Origin: Limnohabitans sp. Rim8
Lineage (GTDB): Bacteria > Pseudomonadota > Gammaproteobacteria > Burkholderiales > Burkholderiaceae_C
DNA length: 64,000 nucleotides
Direction: 5' to 3'
NCBI RefSeq assembly: GCF_945901735.1
Contig: NZ_CAMDLM010000003.1
Location: 62,001 to 126,000, forward strand
Shown here in pieces: positions 18,004 through 27,454 of the stretch (positions are counted from its first letter, which is position 1; every line of letters begins with the position of its first letter). The position numbers and the translations under genes were made by a program. A model generated the notes under the pieces. It saw only the letters and a list, made by a program, of their open reading frames with translations, made no database searches and was not told the origin of the DNA.

Positions 18004-19357
18004 ATACCAGTTTCCTGTTCGCGCCTTGTGGTTTGCCTGCGCCTCGGTCTGCCTGGCCGCAGCCTGGGTGCCCCTGAATGTGTCTGCCCAAACCCCGGCC
18101 TCCGCTGCGTCACGTCCTGCGGCCATACGCTCGGTCGACTTCATTGTCGCCGTGGTCAACTCCGAACCCATCACCCATCAGGAGGTGCAGACCCTGGGCC
18201 TGCGCCTTCAGCGCGAAGCGCAGGCGCAAGGCCGGCCTGTTGCCGCCCCTGAGGCCAAGCAACTGGCGCTGGAGCAACTCATCAATGACAAAGCCCAGCT
18301 CCAGCAAGCCCGAGACGCGGGCATCGTGGTCGACGAAGACGCTTTGGACCAAGCCGAGGTCGGTGTGGCCAGCAACAACCAGCTCACGCGCGAAGCCATG
18401 CGCCAGCGCTTACAACAAGAAGGCGTGGCCCTGAGCACCTTTCGCGAGCAGCTGCGCAACCAGCTGCTGCTGAACCGCGTGCGTGAGCGGGAAGTGGACG
18501 CGCGCATCCGAATCAGCGACATCGAGGTCGAGCAGTTTTTGCAAGAACAGCTCAAGGCCCAGACTGCACGCGCCCCAGCCGATCTGAATCTGGCCATGAT
18601 CCTGATCGCCGTGCCGGAAAACAGCACCGAAGAACAAACCAAGCCGCTGGAGGCCCAAGCGCGTGATGTGGCCCGCCGCGCACGCAGTGGCGACAACTTT
18701 GCCGAGTTGGCCAAGACCTTCTCGCAAACAGCCGACCGAGGGGCCAATGGCGGGGCATTGGGATTGCGCCCGGTCGAGCGTTATCCCGAGCTGTTTGTGC
18801 AGGCCGTTGCGGCATTGCCTGTGGGCGGTGTGTCCGAGGTGTTGCGCTCGGGTGCAGGTTTTCATGTGCTCAAAGTGCTGGAGCGCCCACAGCCCCCCGC
18901 CACTTTGATGGGCACGCAAACCCGTGCGCGGCACATTTTGTTGCGCTTGACGCCACAGCTGACCCAGGCCCAAGCGCTGGCGCAGCTGAGCGCCTTGCGT
19001 CAGGACATTGTCTCGGGCAAGGCCGACTTCGCGGAATCGGCCAAACGCCTGTCGCAAGACGGCAGCGCTGCCCAGGGGGGTGATTTGGGCTGGGCCAGCC
19101 CCGGCATGTTTGTGCCCGAGTTCGAGCAGACCATGAACCGCCTGCGCCCCGGTCAGGTGGCCGAGCCGCTGGTCTCGCGCTTTGGGGTGCACCTGATCGA
19201 GGTGACCGATCGGCGCGATGCCCCCTTGAGCGAAGCCGAGCAAGGCGCGCTGGCGCGCAATGTCTTGCGTGAAAAGAAACTTGACGAAGCCTATGTCGCT
19301 TGGGCCGAGGATGTACGCGGCCGCGCCTACGTCGAATTGCGCGAGCCTGTGCAATGA
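17996..19357 (+). CDS. surA: Periplasmic chaperone/peptidyl-prolyl isomerase SurA
   Basis: A 453-residue periplasmic chaperone that escorts outer-membrane proteins such as LptD. The signal peptide begins [20 protein letters not shown] and ends near VSAQT. The N-terminal chaperone domain ([17 protein letters not shown] ...) is followed by two parvulin domains, about residues 180-295 and 300-405 ([24 protein letters not shown]). ATG 17996 overlaps the lptD stop, and the ATGA at the end overlaps rsmA. The upstream extension in the ORF track is lptD sequence in another frame. The lptD-surA-rsmA order is like E. coli but lacks pdxA between surA and rsmA. Confidence 0.95.
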   Translation: MNKYQFPVRALWFACASVCLAAAWVPLNVSAQTPASAASRPAAIRSVDFIVAVVNSEPITHQEVQTLGLRLQREAQAQGRPVAAPEAKQLALEQLINDKAQLQQARDAGIVVDEDALDQAEVGVASNNQLTREAMRQRLQQEGVALSTFREQLRNQLLLNRVREREVDARIRISDIEVEQFLQEQLKAQTARAPADLNLAMILIAVPENSTEEQTKPLEAQARDVARRARSGDNFAELAKTFSQTADRGANGGALGLRPVERYPELFVQAVAALPVGGVSEVLRSGAGFHVLKVLERPQPPATLMGTQTRARHILLRLTPQLTQAQALAQLSALRQDIVSGKADFAESAKRLSQDGSAAQGGDLGWASPGMFVPEFEQTMNRLRPGQVAEPLVSRFGVHLIEVTDRRDAPLSEAEQGALARNVLREKKLDEAYVAWAEDVRGRAYVELREPVQ

Positions 19358-20133
19358 GGCACATCGCCCGCAAACGCTTTGGCCAGCACTTTCTGACGGA
19401 CGGCGGCATCATCGATGCCATTGTGGACACGATTGCCCCTGTGGCAGGTCAGCCCATGGTCGAGATCGGCCCCGGTCTGGCTGCGCTCACACAGCCGCTG
19501 GTTGAGCGCCTGGGCCATCTGACGGTGATTGAGCTCGACCGTGACTTGGCGGTGCGTCTGCGCGAACACCCGCAGCTGTCGGTGGTGGAGTCGGATGTGC
19601 TGAAGGTCGACTTTCGGGCGCTGGCAGCGCAAATGTTGGCCAAGGCCACGACGGCACCCCTGCGCAAAATTCGGGTGGTGGGTAACTTGCCCTACAACAT
19701 CTCCACGCCCATTTTGTTCCATCTGCTGGCGCAGGTCGACGTGATCGAAGACCAGCACTTCATGCTGCAAAAAGAAGTCATCGACCGCATGGTGGCCCAA
19801 CCCGCCACCTCGGACTACAGCCGCCTGTCGGTCATGCTGCAGTGGCGCTACGACATGGCCAACGTGTTGTTTGTGCCGCCCGAGAGTTTTGATCCACCGC
19901 CACGCGTGGACAGCGCCGTGGTGCGCATGGTGCCTTTGGCCCAGCCGCCAGAGGTCCACTTCAAAACGCTGGAAACCTTGGTGCAGGTGGCCTTCAGCCA
20001 GCGCCGCAAAATCTTGCGCAATACCCTGGGCAAGTGGTTAGATGAAAAGGGTTTTGCCGGGCAGTTTGATTTGCAGCGCCGCGCTGAAGAAGTCCCCGTG
20101 GCCGAGTTCGTGGCCTTGGCGCAGGCGGTCTGA
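19354..20133 (+). CDS. rsmA: 16S rRNA m6(2)A1518/A1519 dimethyltransferase
   Basis: RsmA/KsgA dimethylates two adjacent adenines at the 3' end of 16S rRNA during 30S assembly. The 259-residue product begins [14 protein letters not shown], the typical KsgA start. It has the SAM motif [11 protein letters not shown] and the catalytic NLPYNISTP, plus the C-terminal VRMVPL and [12 protein letters not shown] segments. ATG 19354 overlaps the surA stop by 4 bp (ATGA), so translation is coupled. A bidirectional terminator follows 120 bp downstream. Confidence 0.96.
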   Translation: MRHIARKRFGQHFLTDGGIIDAIVDTIAPVAGQPMVEIGPGLAALTQPLVERLGHLTVIELDRDLAVRLREHPQLSVVESDVLKVDFRALAAQMLAKATTAPLRKIRVVGNLPYNISTPILFHLLAQVDVIEDQHFMLQKEVIDRMVAQPATSDYSRLSVMLQWRYDMANVLFVPPESFDPPPRVDSAVVRMVPLAQPPEVHFKTLETLVQVAFSQRRKILRNTLGKWLDEKGFAGQFDLQRRAEEVPVAEFVALAQAV

Positions 20134-20256
20134 ACACTGAAAAAAGATCGGTCACCGCTCACGGGATGCGAGGTCCATGGCCGTTTTGTCTGCCGAGGTG
20201 AACATCGTGGATCTCGGCTCGGGGGCCGGGATGACAGAGGACGATGAATTGCCATG

Positions 20257-20283
20257 AAAAAGCCCCGCACTGCGGGGCTTTTG
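20257..20283. terminator. Bidirectional terminator between rsmA and the small minus-strand gene
   Basis: The stem AGCCCCGC / GCGGGGCT with loop ACT is flanked by A5 on one side and T4 on the other, so it can end transcripts from both directions. The remaining bases between rsmA (ends 20133) and 20318 show no convincing ORF. Confidence 0.85.
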
Positions 20284-20317
20284 TCATTCTGGTCCCATTC
20301 AAGGGGCATTCAGAACA

Positions 20318-20464
20318 TCAGGCGGCGGCGAGCCAATATCCTGCGTTGAATGGGCTGCTCATGCGCAGCGCCAAGGGCGACACGTCCACCAATTTGTCGG
20401 TGGGCATTTTTTCGCCATCTTCGATCGAGTCGACCACCATGGCGTCCTCGGTTTGTGCCTCCAT
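20318..20464 (-). CDS. Small acidic protein downstream of barstar, hypothetical
   Basis: A 48-residue ORF (MEAQTEDAMVVDSIEDGEKM ...) starting 35 bp after the barstar stop. CAGGA lies about 6 nt before its ATG, and codon choice resembles neighbouring genes. The N-terminal half is acidic; the C-terminus is NAGYWLAAA. No family is recognised. The ORF track gives a longer version that begins inside barstar. It could be a third member of the RNase/barstar transcription unit or a chance ORF, and a terminator follows it directly. Confidence 0.42.
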   Translation of the reverse strand: MEAQTEDAMVVDSIEDGEKMPTDKLVDVSPLALRMSSPFNAGYWLAAA

Positions 20465-20499
20465 CGCCCGTCCTGCTTGGCTGTTTTGCGCAGAACGGG

Positions 20500-20919
20500 C
20501 TACAGAAAAGAATAGAAGCATCGGAAGGGTATCTTCCGGTCTCCCCAGTAATCGGCCGTGTCGCGGAAGATGTCCAGCAATTGCTCGCGGGCTTCCTTGT
20601 CAAACTTGACGTGAGCAGGAATTTGCTCCAGCACCACAATAAAGCCAGGCTGTTGGCCCGACTTGTGCAAGGGGTCGGTCATGCAGTCGTACAAGGCATC
20701 AAAATTCTTGCCAAAGTGCGAGGGCAGTGTGAATTGCGCACCAATGAGGTCCAGCACATCTTGTTTGCTCTGGGCTTCGGCCAGGTTGGCATACAAAAAG
20801 TGGTGGCCTAGGCCTTGGGCGGCTTCTTGCAAATCGCTCACGCGGTACGCGCGAATCGATTGCACGATGTTCGACCGCACGCCCTTCAGGGGCGCCTCTT
20901 GGTCTTTAAGTGTCGGCAT
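20500..20919 (-). CDS. Barstar-family ribonuclease inhibitor
   Basis: A cytosolic inhibitor of 139 residues, expected to bind and block the RNase encoded just upstream. The barstar core is visible as HHFLYANLAEAQSKQDVLDL, FTLPSHFGKNFDALYDCM and VVLEQIPAHVKF (about residues 40-120). It is longer than classical barstar (about 90 residues) at both ends. ATG 20919 is chosen because GGAG lies 6 nt before it, whereas it abuts ATG 20925. The 35-bp gap after the RNase gene suggests co-expression of toxin and immunity. Confidence 0.85.
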   Translation of the reverse strand: MPTLKDQEAPLKGVRSNIVQSIRAYRVSDLQEAAQGLGHHFLYANLAEAQSKQDVLDLIGAQFTLPSHFGKNFDALYDCMTDPLHKSGQQPGFIVVLEQIPAHVKFDKEAREQLLDIFRDTADYWGDRKIPFRCFYSFL

Positions 20920-20954
20920 GTCCATCTCCGTGGTCTTTCTTGAAAACTAAAAAA

Positions 20955-21368
20955 TCAGGGTCTGTCAACGATCATGCGAAAGCTCGCGTAATGGTCTTCG
21001 GTGTAATAACAGGCTTTCGGTTCTGTGGGCACAGGGCCGCCGCAGACAATGCGACGGGCTCCACGGTGACGCAAGCCGGGTGTCCTGACGGTGTATTCGA
21101 GGTAGTAACCCCTCGCCTCGCGTGGCAAGAGTCGCTCGCGGTTGCCAAACACCGTACCGTCCTTTTCGTAGGGAAAAGGACGACCCTTGCGGATATTTTG
21201 GTAGGTTGTCTGGCCTTCACGGGGCAAATCAGTGACCAACAAAGTGGTTTGAAGTTGCGCCTCTTGGGGTGACCGTGCCTGCACCAAAAATGTGCATGCC
21301 AGCAAAATAAAGCCCATCAGCACAGCGAACCAGTACCGACGGGCCAAGGCTTGTTGTGCCACCCTCAT
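20955..21368 (-). CDS. Barnase-type secreted ribonuclease (RNase N1/T1 family)
   Basis: A guanyl-preferring ribonuclease precursor of 137 residues. A hydrophobic N-terminal segment (YWFAVLMGFILLACTFLVQA) serves as signal peptide or anchor. The mature part has LPREGQTTYQNIRKG, FPYEKDGTVFGNRE, then the catalytic Glu in GYYLEYTV, the Arg in RGARRIV and the His in YTEDHYASF, aligned with barnase Glu73, Arg87 and His102. ATG 21368 has AAAGG about 7 nt upstream; the ORF track's ATG at 21389 has none. It is paired with the downstream barstar. It could be an exported competition toxin or an RNA-scavenging enzyme. Confidence 0.87.
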   Translation of the reverse strand: MRVAQQALARRYWFAVLMGFILLACTFLVQARSPQEAQLQTTLLVTDLPREGQTTYQNIRKGRPFPYEKDGTVFGNRERLLPREARGYYLEYTVRTPGLRHRGARRIVCGGPVPTEPKACYYTEDHYASFRMIVDRP

Positions 21369-21522
21369 GAATACACCTTTCAGGAGCATCCGGGTTTACC
21401 CGAAAACTCGAAGGCGCTAGTGTGTATCAAATGCGATAAAAATGCAAGCGATTGCCCGTTAAATAGGCAAAGACAGTTTGCTCATTCAAAGAACATGTGA
21501 GTACGCACACCTGTTAGAACGG

Positions 21523-23826
21523 TCAACGAGCCGCGTTGGCATCGGCCACGGTGAGCGCCGTCATGTTGACGATCCGGCGTACCGTGGTGCTGGGCGTCAA
21601 AATGTGCACGGGTTTGGCCGCACCCAAAAGAACCGGTCCAACGGCGATGTTGCCACCCGCAGCCGTCTTGAGCAGGTTGTAGGCAATGTTGGCCGCATCC
21701 ATGTTGGGCAGAACCAACAAGTTGGCATCGCCCGCCAAGCGGCTGTTGGGCATGATGGCTTGGCGTGCCGCCGAATCCAGGGCAACGTCGCCGTGCATTT
21801 CGCCGTCCACTTCGAGCCAAGGTGCGTTTATGCGCAGCAAGTCCAGCACGTTTCGCATCTTGATGGCGCTGGGCTCGTTGGACGAGCCGAAGTTCGAGTG
21901 CGATAACAAAGCGGCTTTGGGCTGGATACCGAAACGGCGCATTTCTTCGGCCGCCATGACGGTGAACTCGGCCAGCTGCTCGGCGGTGGGGTCGTAGTTG
22001 ACGTGGGTGTCCACCATGAACACCTGACGCCCTGGCAGCATCAAGCCGTTCATGCAGGCGAAGGTGTTGACACCTGCGCGCTTGCCAATGACTTGGTCGA
22101 TGTAGCTCAGGTGCATGGGGTTGGCGCCCCAGGTGCCGCAGATCATGCCGTCCACGTCGCCTTTGTGCAGCAACATGGCGCCAATGAGCGACAGGCGGCG
22201 GCGCATTTCGATCTTGGCGATCTGCTGGGTGACGCCCTTGCGCTCGGTCATGCGGTGGTAGGTCTGCCAGAAATCGCGGTAACGGTGGTCGTCTTCCACG
22301 TTCACGATGTCGTAATCCAGTTCTTCTTTCAAGCGCAGGCCGAATTTTTCGATGCGCTCGGCGATCACGGCCGGGCGGCCGATCAGCGTGGGGCGGGCGA
22401 TGCCTTCGTCCACCACGATCTGGGCAGCGCGAAGCACGCGCTCTTCTTCGCCTTCGCTGTAGGCGATGCGCTTGTTCAGGGCACGTTTGGCGGCCGTGAA
22501 GATGGGCTTCATCATGGTGCCGGAGGCGTACACAAAGCCTTGCAGCCTTTCCCGGTAAGCGTCCATGTCGGTGATGGGGCGAGAGGCCACGCCAGAATCG
22601 AATGCAGCCTGGGCCACCGCAGGGGCGATTTTCATCATCAAGCGCGGGTCAAATGGCTTGGGGATCAGGTACTCTGGGCCAAACGCCAGGGGCTCGCCCA
22701 CATAAGCGGCTGCCACGACTTCGCTTTGCTCGGCTTGCGCCAACTCGGCAATCGCGTGCACGGCCGCAATTTCCATTTCCAGCGTGATGGTGGTGGCGCC
22801 GCAGTCCAACGCACCCCGAAAAATGTAGGGGAAGCACAGGACGTTGTTGACCTGGTTGGGGTAGTCGGTCCGGCCGGTGGCCATGATGGCGTCGTCTCGC
22901 ACTGCTTTGACGTCTTCAGGGTCGATTTCGGGGTTGGGGTTGGCCAGCGCAAAAATCAGCGGGGTGGCGGCCATGGACTTGACCATGTCCTGCTTGAGCA
23001 CACCACCGGCCGACAAACCCAGGAACACGTCGGCACCGATCATCACTTCGCGCAGCGTGCGGTGATCGGTTTTTTGTACAAACTGGATCTTGTCTTCGTC
23101 CATCAGTTCGGTGCGGCCTTCGTAGACCACGCCCGCCAAATCGGTGACCCAGATGTTTTCGCGCGGGATGCCCAGCTTGACCAACAAACCCAGACAAGCC
23201 AAGGCCGCTGCGCCTGCACCGGAGGTGACCAGCTTGATTTTCTTGGGGTCTTTGCCGACGATTTTGAGGCCGTTCAAAATGGCCGCGCCCACCACGATGG
23301 CGGTGCCATGTTGGTCGTCATGAAAGACCGGGATCTTCATGCGCTCGCGCAGTTTGCGTTCGATGTAGAAGCAGTCGGGGGCCTTGATGTCTTCGAGGTT
23401 GATGCCACCAAACGTCGGCTCCAGTGACGCGATGATCTCGACCAGCTTGTCCGGGTCTTTTTCGTTGATCTCAATGTCGAACACATCGATGCCCGAGAAC
23501 TTCTTGAACAAGACGCCCTTGCCTTCCATGACCGGCTTGCTGGCCAGCGGGCCGATGTCGCCCAAGCCCAGCACGGCGGTGCCGTTGGTCACCACGCCCA
23601 CCAGGTTGCCCCGGCTGGTGTACTTGAAGGCGTTGGCGGGGTCTTTGACGATCTCTTCGCAGGGGGCTGCCACGCCGGGCGAATAGGCCAAGGCCAGATC
23701 GTGCTGGTTGACCAGTTGTTTGGTGGCGGCGATGGCCACTTTGCCGGGGGTGGGGAACTGGTGGTATTCGAGGGCGGCTTTGCGCAGTTGGGCACGTTTT
23801 TCTTCGGCTTGGACCTTGTTGGTCAT
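21523..23826 (-). CDS. maeB: NADP-dependent malic enzyme with phosphotransacetylase-like domain
   Basis: Oxidatively decarboxylates malate to pyruvate, giving NADPH. The 767 residues match the long MaeB type. The malic enzyme domain (1 to about 420) contains [12 protein letters not shown], the metal-binding [12 protein letters not shown] and the nucleotide-binding [12 protein letters not shown]. The C-terminal phosphate-acetyltransferase-like domain (about 440-767; [36 protein letters not shown]) is usually non-catalytic and allosteric in this family. The gene is monocistronic, with about 200 bp of non-coding DNA upstream and 150 bp downstream. Confidence 0.95.
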   Translation of the reverse strand: MTNKVQAEEKRAQLRKAALEYHQFPTPGKVAIAATKQLVNQHDLALAYSPGVAAPCEEIVKDPANAFKYTSRGNLVGVVTNGTAVLGLGDIGPLASKPVMEGKGVLFKKFSGIDVFDIEINEKDPDKLVEIIASLEPTFGGINLEDIKAPDCFYIERKLRERMKIPVFHDDQHGTAIVVGAAILNGLKIVGKDPKKIKLVTSGAGAAALACLGLLVKLGIPRENIWVTDLAGVVYEGRTELMDEDKIQFVQKTDHRTLREVMIGADVFLGLSAGGVLKQDMVKSMAATPLIFALANPNPEIDPEDVKAVRDDAIMATGRTDYPNQVNNVLCFPYIFRGALDCGATTITLEMEIAAVHAIAELAQAEQSEVVAAAYVGEPLAFGPEYLIPKPFDPRLMMKIAPAVAQAAFDSGVASRPITDMDAYRERLQGFVYASGTMMKPIFTAAKRALNKRIAYSEGEEERVLRAAQIVVDEGIARPTLIGRPAVIAERIEKFGLRLKEELDYDIVNVEDDHRYRDFWQTYHRMTERKGVTQQIAKIEMRRRLSLIGAMLLHKGDVDGMICGTWGANPMHLSYIDQVIGKRAGVNTFACMNGLMLPGRQVFMVDTHVNYDPTAEQLAEFTVMAAEEMRRFGIQPKAALLSHSNFGSSNEPSAIKMRNVLDLLRINAPWLEVDGEMHGDVALDSAARQAIMPNSRLAGDANLLVLPNMDAANIAYNLLKTAAGGNIAVGPVLLGAAKPVHILTPSTTVRRIVNMTALTVADANAAR

Positions 23827-24035
23827 GGGGTGGGGCTCCGTTGTAGGGATGTGCTGTCAGGGCTGCTGGGGTTCAGCAGGCAAGATGCTTAGAAAGGAAG
23901 GGTCAACGCAACGCGCAAGGCGACAGCGGGAAATATTTTCATTGTAGACCCGGGATTCAAACCTTTGAGTCTGGCCAATGCCCTTCTCCAGTGAGTTGGC
24001 TTTTGACTTTCGCGCACAAATGGCGGGGATCAGCG

Positions 24036-24635
24036 CTAATGCTTCCAGGCTTTGTGTCGCAAGGCCTCGGTCACGCGGGTCGAGCGAGCGCCCGCCAGCA
24101 CTTGGCATGTGGCGCCGGCTTGGAGAAAGCCGGGTTGTTCTACCGCCAGATAAAAACCACAACGCCCGCTTTGCACCATGTCTTTGGCGGCCAGGGCGTA
24201 ATCCATGACGGCGTTGAACTTGCCGCAGGGCTCGCGCGGATGGGTGATGCGAAAAATGACAGCACCAAAATCGAGACGGTCGCCGATGAACAGGTCTTGT
24301 TCGAGCAGGCCTTGCAAGCTCAGGTTTTCGCCCAAATAACCCGGAGCCAAGGTTTCTTCAAACATCGTCGCGCCCTGGGCCATCCGCTGTGCTTGCCACC
24401 ACGGCAAGTGCTCTGACGGCAAGGCGTACACCGCTTTGCTCAGGCCACCATGCACCGACAAATCAGCCTGCGCGTCACCGGCCAAGCCCAGTACCGTGAC
24501 CTCGATGGGGCCTGAGACGTTGGTTTTGCCAATCGCCGACACCAGCTTGCGCCTACCCACCATCAAGGGGCGCACTTGGCCGGTCTGGATGGCGCGCAGC
24601 GTGCCCGACAAACCGGGTCGCAAAGTCGGCTGCAT
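24036..24635 (-). CDS. MOSC-domain protein (YiiM-like)
   Basis: A 199-residue protein of the MOSC superfamily, related to the C-terminal domain of molybdenum cofactor sulfurase. YiiM-type members reduce N-hydroxylated substrates. VLGLAGDAQADLSVHGGLSK (about residues 48-67) and THPREPCGKFNA, with the conserved Cys that binds the cofactor sulfur, are visible. It starts 7 bp after the pepP stop, so both are probably read from one transcript. The substrate is unknown. Confidence 0.8.
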   Translation of the reverse strand: MQPTLRPGLSGTLRAIQTGQVRPLMVGRRKLVSAIGKTNVSGPIEVTVLGLAGDAQADLSVHGGLSKAVYALPSEHLPWWQAQRMAQGATMFEETLAPGYLGENLSLQGLLEQDLFIGDRLDFGAVIFRITHPREPCGKFNAVMDYALAAKDMVQSGRCGFYLAVEQPGFLQAGATCQVLAGARSTRVTEALRHKAWKH

Positions 24636-24642
24636 GGGCCTT

Positions 24643-26031
24643 TTAGCCGCGCATCAAGGCTTCGATCTCGTCGGCCTTGACGGGCACGCCGCGCGTGATC
24701 AGCTCGCACCCCGTGGCGGTCACGATGGCATCGTCTTCGATGCGGATGCCGATGTGGTGGAAGGGCTCGGGGACGCCCGGTGCTGGGCGCACATAAAGGC
24801 CGGGCTCGATGGTCAGGACCATGCCCGGCTGCAGGATTCGGCTGGGGCGGTCCTTGATCAATTCTCCACTCAACGGGTCTTTCCGCTCGCTGATCTGACC
24901 CACCTGCGAGGGCTCGACATAGCTGCCGCAGTCGTGCACGTCCATGCCCAGCCAGTGGCCGGTGCGGTGCATGTAAAACTGAAAATAGCTGCGGTTGGCG
25001 ATCACGTCTTGCGCGTTGCCCACCTTGTTCTTGTCGAGCAAGCCCACATCGAGCAGGCCTTGCGCCAACACGGCCACGGTGGCCTCGTGCGGGTCCACAA
25101 AGCGGGCGCCGGCACGGGTGGCGACCACGGCCGCATCTTGCGAAGCCAGCACCAGGTCGTACAAGGCGCGTTGCGGTCCGGTGAATTTTCCGTTGGCCGG
25201 AAAGGTGCGTGTGATGTCGCTGGCGTAGCCGTCCAGCTCACAACCCGCGTCGATCAGCACCAGATCGCCGTCTTTGATCAAAGCGGTGTCGGCGCGGTAG
25301 TGCAGCACGCAGGCATTGGCACCGCCTGCCACGATGGAGCCGTAAGCCGGGTATTGCGAGCCGCTTTGGCGGAACTCGTGCAGCAGCTCGGCGTCCAGGT
25401 GGTATTCGCGCACTTCTTGCCCGGCGCGCAACATGGCGGCGCTTCGCTGCATGGCACGAATGTGGGCGCGTGCGCTGATGGTGCTGGCGCGGCGCATGGT
25501 GTCTTGCTCGTGCGGGTCTTTGACCAGGCGCATCTCGTCGAGCAGGCTGCACAGGTCGCGCTGCTGCTCAGGGCACAAAGCGCCATAGCGCACCCGCGCA
25601 CGCACCGATTGCAGCCAGCCACTCACCAGACTTTCCAGCCCGGTGTGGATGGCAAAGGGGTACCAGACGGTGCTGCTATTTTCCAGCAACTTGGGCATTT
25701 GCGCGGCCAACTCGCCGATGGGCAAAGCCCGGTTCACGCCCAAAACGGCCGGCGCGGCTTCTGGCCCCAGGCGAATGCCGTCCCAGATCTCGCGCTCAAG
25801 GTCTTTGGCCTGGCAAAACAAGGTGCAGTCGCCTTCGGCCGTGATGACCAGCGTGGCATGCGGCTCGGTGAAACCCGTCAGGTAATAAAAGTAGCTGTCA
25901 TGCCGGTACAGGTAATCGCTGTCGCGGTTGCGCTGGCGCTCGGGCGCGGTGGGGATGATGGCGATGCCGCCAGCGCCCAGTTGGGCGGCGAGACGGGCGC
26001 GGCGCTGTGTGCAGATGGTGTGAGAATTCAT
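24643..26031 (-). CDS. pepP: Xaa-Pro aminopeptidase (aminopeptidase P)
   Basis: A metallopeptidase that removes the N-terminal residue before proline. The 462-residue product has an N-terminal creatinase-like domain (RRARLAAQLGAGGIAII, YYLTGFTEPHA) and a C-terminal pita-bread domain. The dinuclear metal ligands are visible: two Asp in LVLIDAGCELDGYASDITRT, His in HRTGHWLGMDVHD, Glu in LTIEPGLY and the last Glu in IGIRIEDD. ATG 26031 is chosen; the 63-residue upstream extension overlaps the lipoprotein gene and has no family similarity. A MOSC gene follows 7 bp later. Confidence 0.93.
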   Translation of the reverse strand: MNSHTICTQRRARLAAQLGAGGIAIIPTAPERQRNRDSDYLYRHDSYFYYLTGFTEPHATLVITAEGDCTLFCQAKDLEREIWDGIRLGPEAAPAVLGVNRALPIGELAAQMPKLLENSSTVWYPFAIHTGLESLVSGWLQSVRARVRYGALCPEQQRDLCSLLDEMRLVKDPHEQDTMRRASTISARAHIRAMQRSAAMLRAGQEVREYHLDAELLHEFRQSGSQYPAYGSIVAGGANACVLHYRADTALIKDGDLVLIDAGCELDGYASDITRTFPANGKFTGPQRALYDLVLASQDAAVVATRAGARFVDPHEATVAVLAQGLLDVGLLDKNKVGNAQDVIANRSYFQFYMHRTGHWLGMDVHDCGSYVEPSQVGQISERKDPLSGELIKDRPSRILQPGMVLTIEPGLYVRPAPGVPEPFHHIGIRIEDDAIVTATGCELITRGVPVKADEIEALMRG

Positions 26032-26147
26032 CTTCACATTGTAGGAGAGCCTGTGCGCATGCAGGCGGCTAACCCTGAAGTTTTGACTCCGTCGCCAGCA
26101 CGACCGATCCAGGGCTGGGTCAATCCGTTGACAAGGATAAGAATCGC

Positions 26148-26501
26148 TCAGACCGGAGTTGACTTTTTGCAGCCCGCCTTGGTCATGGCGGTGTCCACGG
26201 CCTCCACTTCGCCCTTCCACTTGGCCACATCACCAGCATGGTCGCCGGAGAGCTTGCTAGCAGGCACTAAAACAAAAAACACGGTCGCCGCATCAATGTT
26301 GGCTTTGGTGTCTTGCATGGAAGAGAACTTTTGTAATTCAGCCCGGGCATTGGACATGTCCATGTTCAACTGGGTGCAGTCACGGCCAGAGTACTTTTCG
26401 TGCGACACAAAAGATGCGGAAATGCTTTCAGGACGGGTAGCACAGGCCGCCAAAAGTGCGATGGAAATGGCCATCGAGGCCAGTTTAAGTTGGGTTGTCA
26501 T
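26148..26501 (-). CDS. Hypothetical lipoprotein
   Basis: A 117-residue predicted lipoprotein with signal peptide (KLASMAISIALLAAC) and lipobox LAAC, Cys at about residue 20. The mature part has a GRDCTQLNMDMSNARAEL helix, a hydrophobic patch (ATVFFVLVPASKL) and a charged helix ending GCKK. The shape (short helix, hydrophobic hairpin, helix) resembles small proteobacterial lipoproteins of unknown function. A TACAAT-like -10 and a perfect palindrome lie 26-60 bp upstream, inside the 3' end of murU, so it probably has its own promoter. Confidence 0.7.
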   Translation of the reverse strand: MTTQLKLASMAISIALLAACATRPESISASFVSHEKYSGRDCTQLNMDMSNARAELQKFSSMQDTKANIDAATVFFVLVPASKLSGDHAGDVAKWKGEVEAVDTAMTKAGCKKSTPV

Positions 26502-26518
26502 TTTTAAGAGGTTTTAAA

Positions 26519-27331
26519 TTAATGAATACCAATTAATTTTTTAATTGGTAGTCTATTGTATCGATTTAAAAAAAACAGCCGTTGCGGGGTGCCCACATCG
26601 GTCCAGTCGCCTGCGTAAACCTCGCCCGTCACTTGCCCCTGGTCCATGGCCGCCCGCAACAAGGGGGCGAGCGCCAGCGCCACGCCCTCGGGGTTGCCTG
26701 TGGGCACCCCGCAGTCCGCGAAAAAGGCTTGTTTGTACAGCGCGATGGTGCTGAAGGTGTGGTCACGTCCCGCTGCGCCCGGGGGCAGGTTGAGCACTTG
26801 GCCTGAAGCCGACAGGCCGAAGTCGCCGCCCGGGTTGTGCATGGGGTTGGGCACCAGCCACAAGTGCGCTAGGGCAGCACTGGTGGCAAAGCGTTGCAGG
26901 GCCGGGTCGCTGAACACGAAATCGGGCGCAAACACGTCGCCGGCCACCACCCAGAACACCGTGTCCAAGCCAGGCATGGCCCGCACGATGCCACCGGCGG
27001 TCTCCAGTGCACGGCCAAAGTCCTGGCCTTCATGCGAATAACGGATGTGCACCTCGGGCAAGCCGGCCCAGTGAACCCGTTCACCGAAATGTGCCGGGAT
27101 TTGCTCGCCCAGCCAGGCGGTGTTGACCAGCTGACGCACAAAGCCGCCACGGGCCAGGGCCTGCATGGGCCACTGCATGAGCGGCTGGCCGCGCACGCGC
27201 AGCAAGGGTTTGGGGGTGCTGTCGGTCAAAGGCCGCATGCGCTCTCCGCGTCCGGCAGCAAGGACCATGGCTTGGGCTGGATGTGCAGGGCTGATCGGGG
27301 TGTGCGAAGGGTGAGCAAATGAAGGCAACAT
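26519..27331 (-). CDS. murU: N-acetylmuramate alpha-1-phosphate uridylyltransferase-like nucleotidyltransferase
   Basis: A 270-residue sugar nucleotidyltransferase. The signature AMVLAAGRGERMRPLTDSTPKPLL lies near the N-terminus, followed by VVAGDVFAPD (metal-binding Asp) and the C-terminal GDWTDVGTPQRL. These match MurU, which makes UDP-MurNAc from MurNAc-1-phosphate in the recycling route fed by AmgK. ATG 27331 is chosen, as upstream residues are shadow sequence. The C-terminal tail (FLNRYNRLPIKKLIGIH) runs through an AT-rich palindrome and looks like an appended extension. Here murU is separated from amgK by about 11 kb. Confidence 0.8.
   Translation of the reverse strand: MLPSFAHPSHTPISPAHPAQAMVLAAGRGERMRPLTDSTPKPLLRVRGQPLMQWPMQALARGGFVRQLVNTAWLGEQIPAHFGERVHWAGLPEVHIRYSHEGQDFGRALETAGGIVRAMPGLDTVFWVVAGDVFAPDFVFSDPALQRFATSAALAHLWLVPNPMHNPGGDFGLSASGQVLNLPPGAAGRDHTFSTIALYKQAFFADCGVPTGNPEGVALALAPLLRAAMDQGQVTGEVYAGDWTDVGTPQRLFFLNRYNRLPIKKLIGIH
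26527..26550. repeat. Perfect AT-rich palindrome at murU 3' end / lipoprotein promoter
   Basis: TACCAATTAA and TTAATTGGTA form a perfect 10-bp inverted repeat around TTTT. On the minus strand it lies just downstream of a TACAAT -10-like box (26555-26560), so it would overlap the transcription start of the lipoprotein gene and could be an operator. It also encodes the last codons of murU. As a terminator it is weak, with no clean T-run. Confidence 0.55.
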
Positions 27332-27454
27332 GCCCAGATGTTGCCACGGTTGAAGGCGCTCACGGGACAGCCCAAGCCAAATTCCGTGCCCTAAACTTCG
27401 GCGTGCAGGCCGTTCGCAGCGTACGAGCCAGGCCGCCCCCAGGAGACTGACCCC

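Noticed and set aside
22003-23427. 474-codon plus-strand ORF opposite maeB
   Set aside because: Antisense shadow of a complete malic enzyme; no start signal or motif.
23940-23970. TACAAT box as the maeB promoter
   Set aside because: The hexamer is good, but no -35 at proper spacing is visible, and it is over 110 bp from the start codon.
24436-26517. 693-codon plus-strand ORF across MOSC, pepP and the lipoprotein
   Set aside because: It runs antisense to three well-supported genes, and its Gly/His/Val-rich product is typical of shadow frames.
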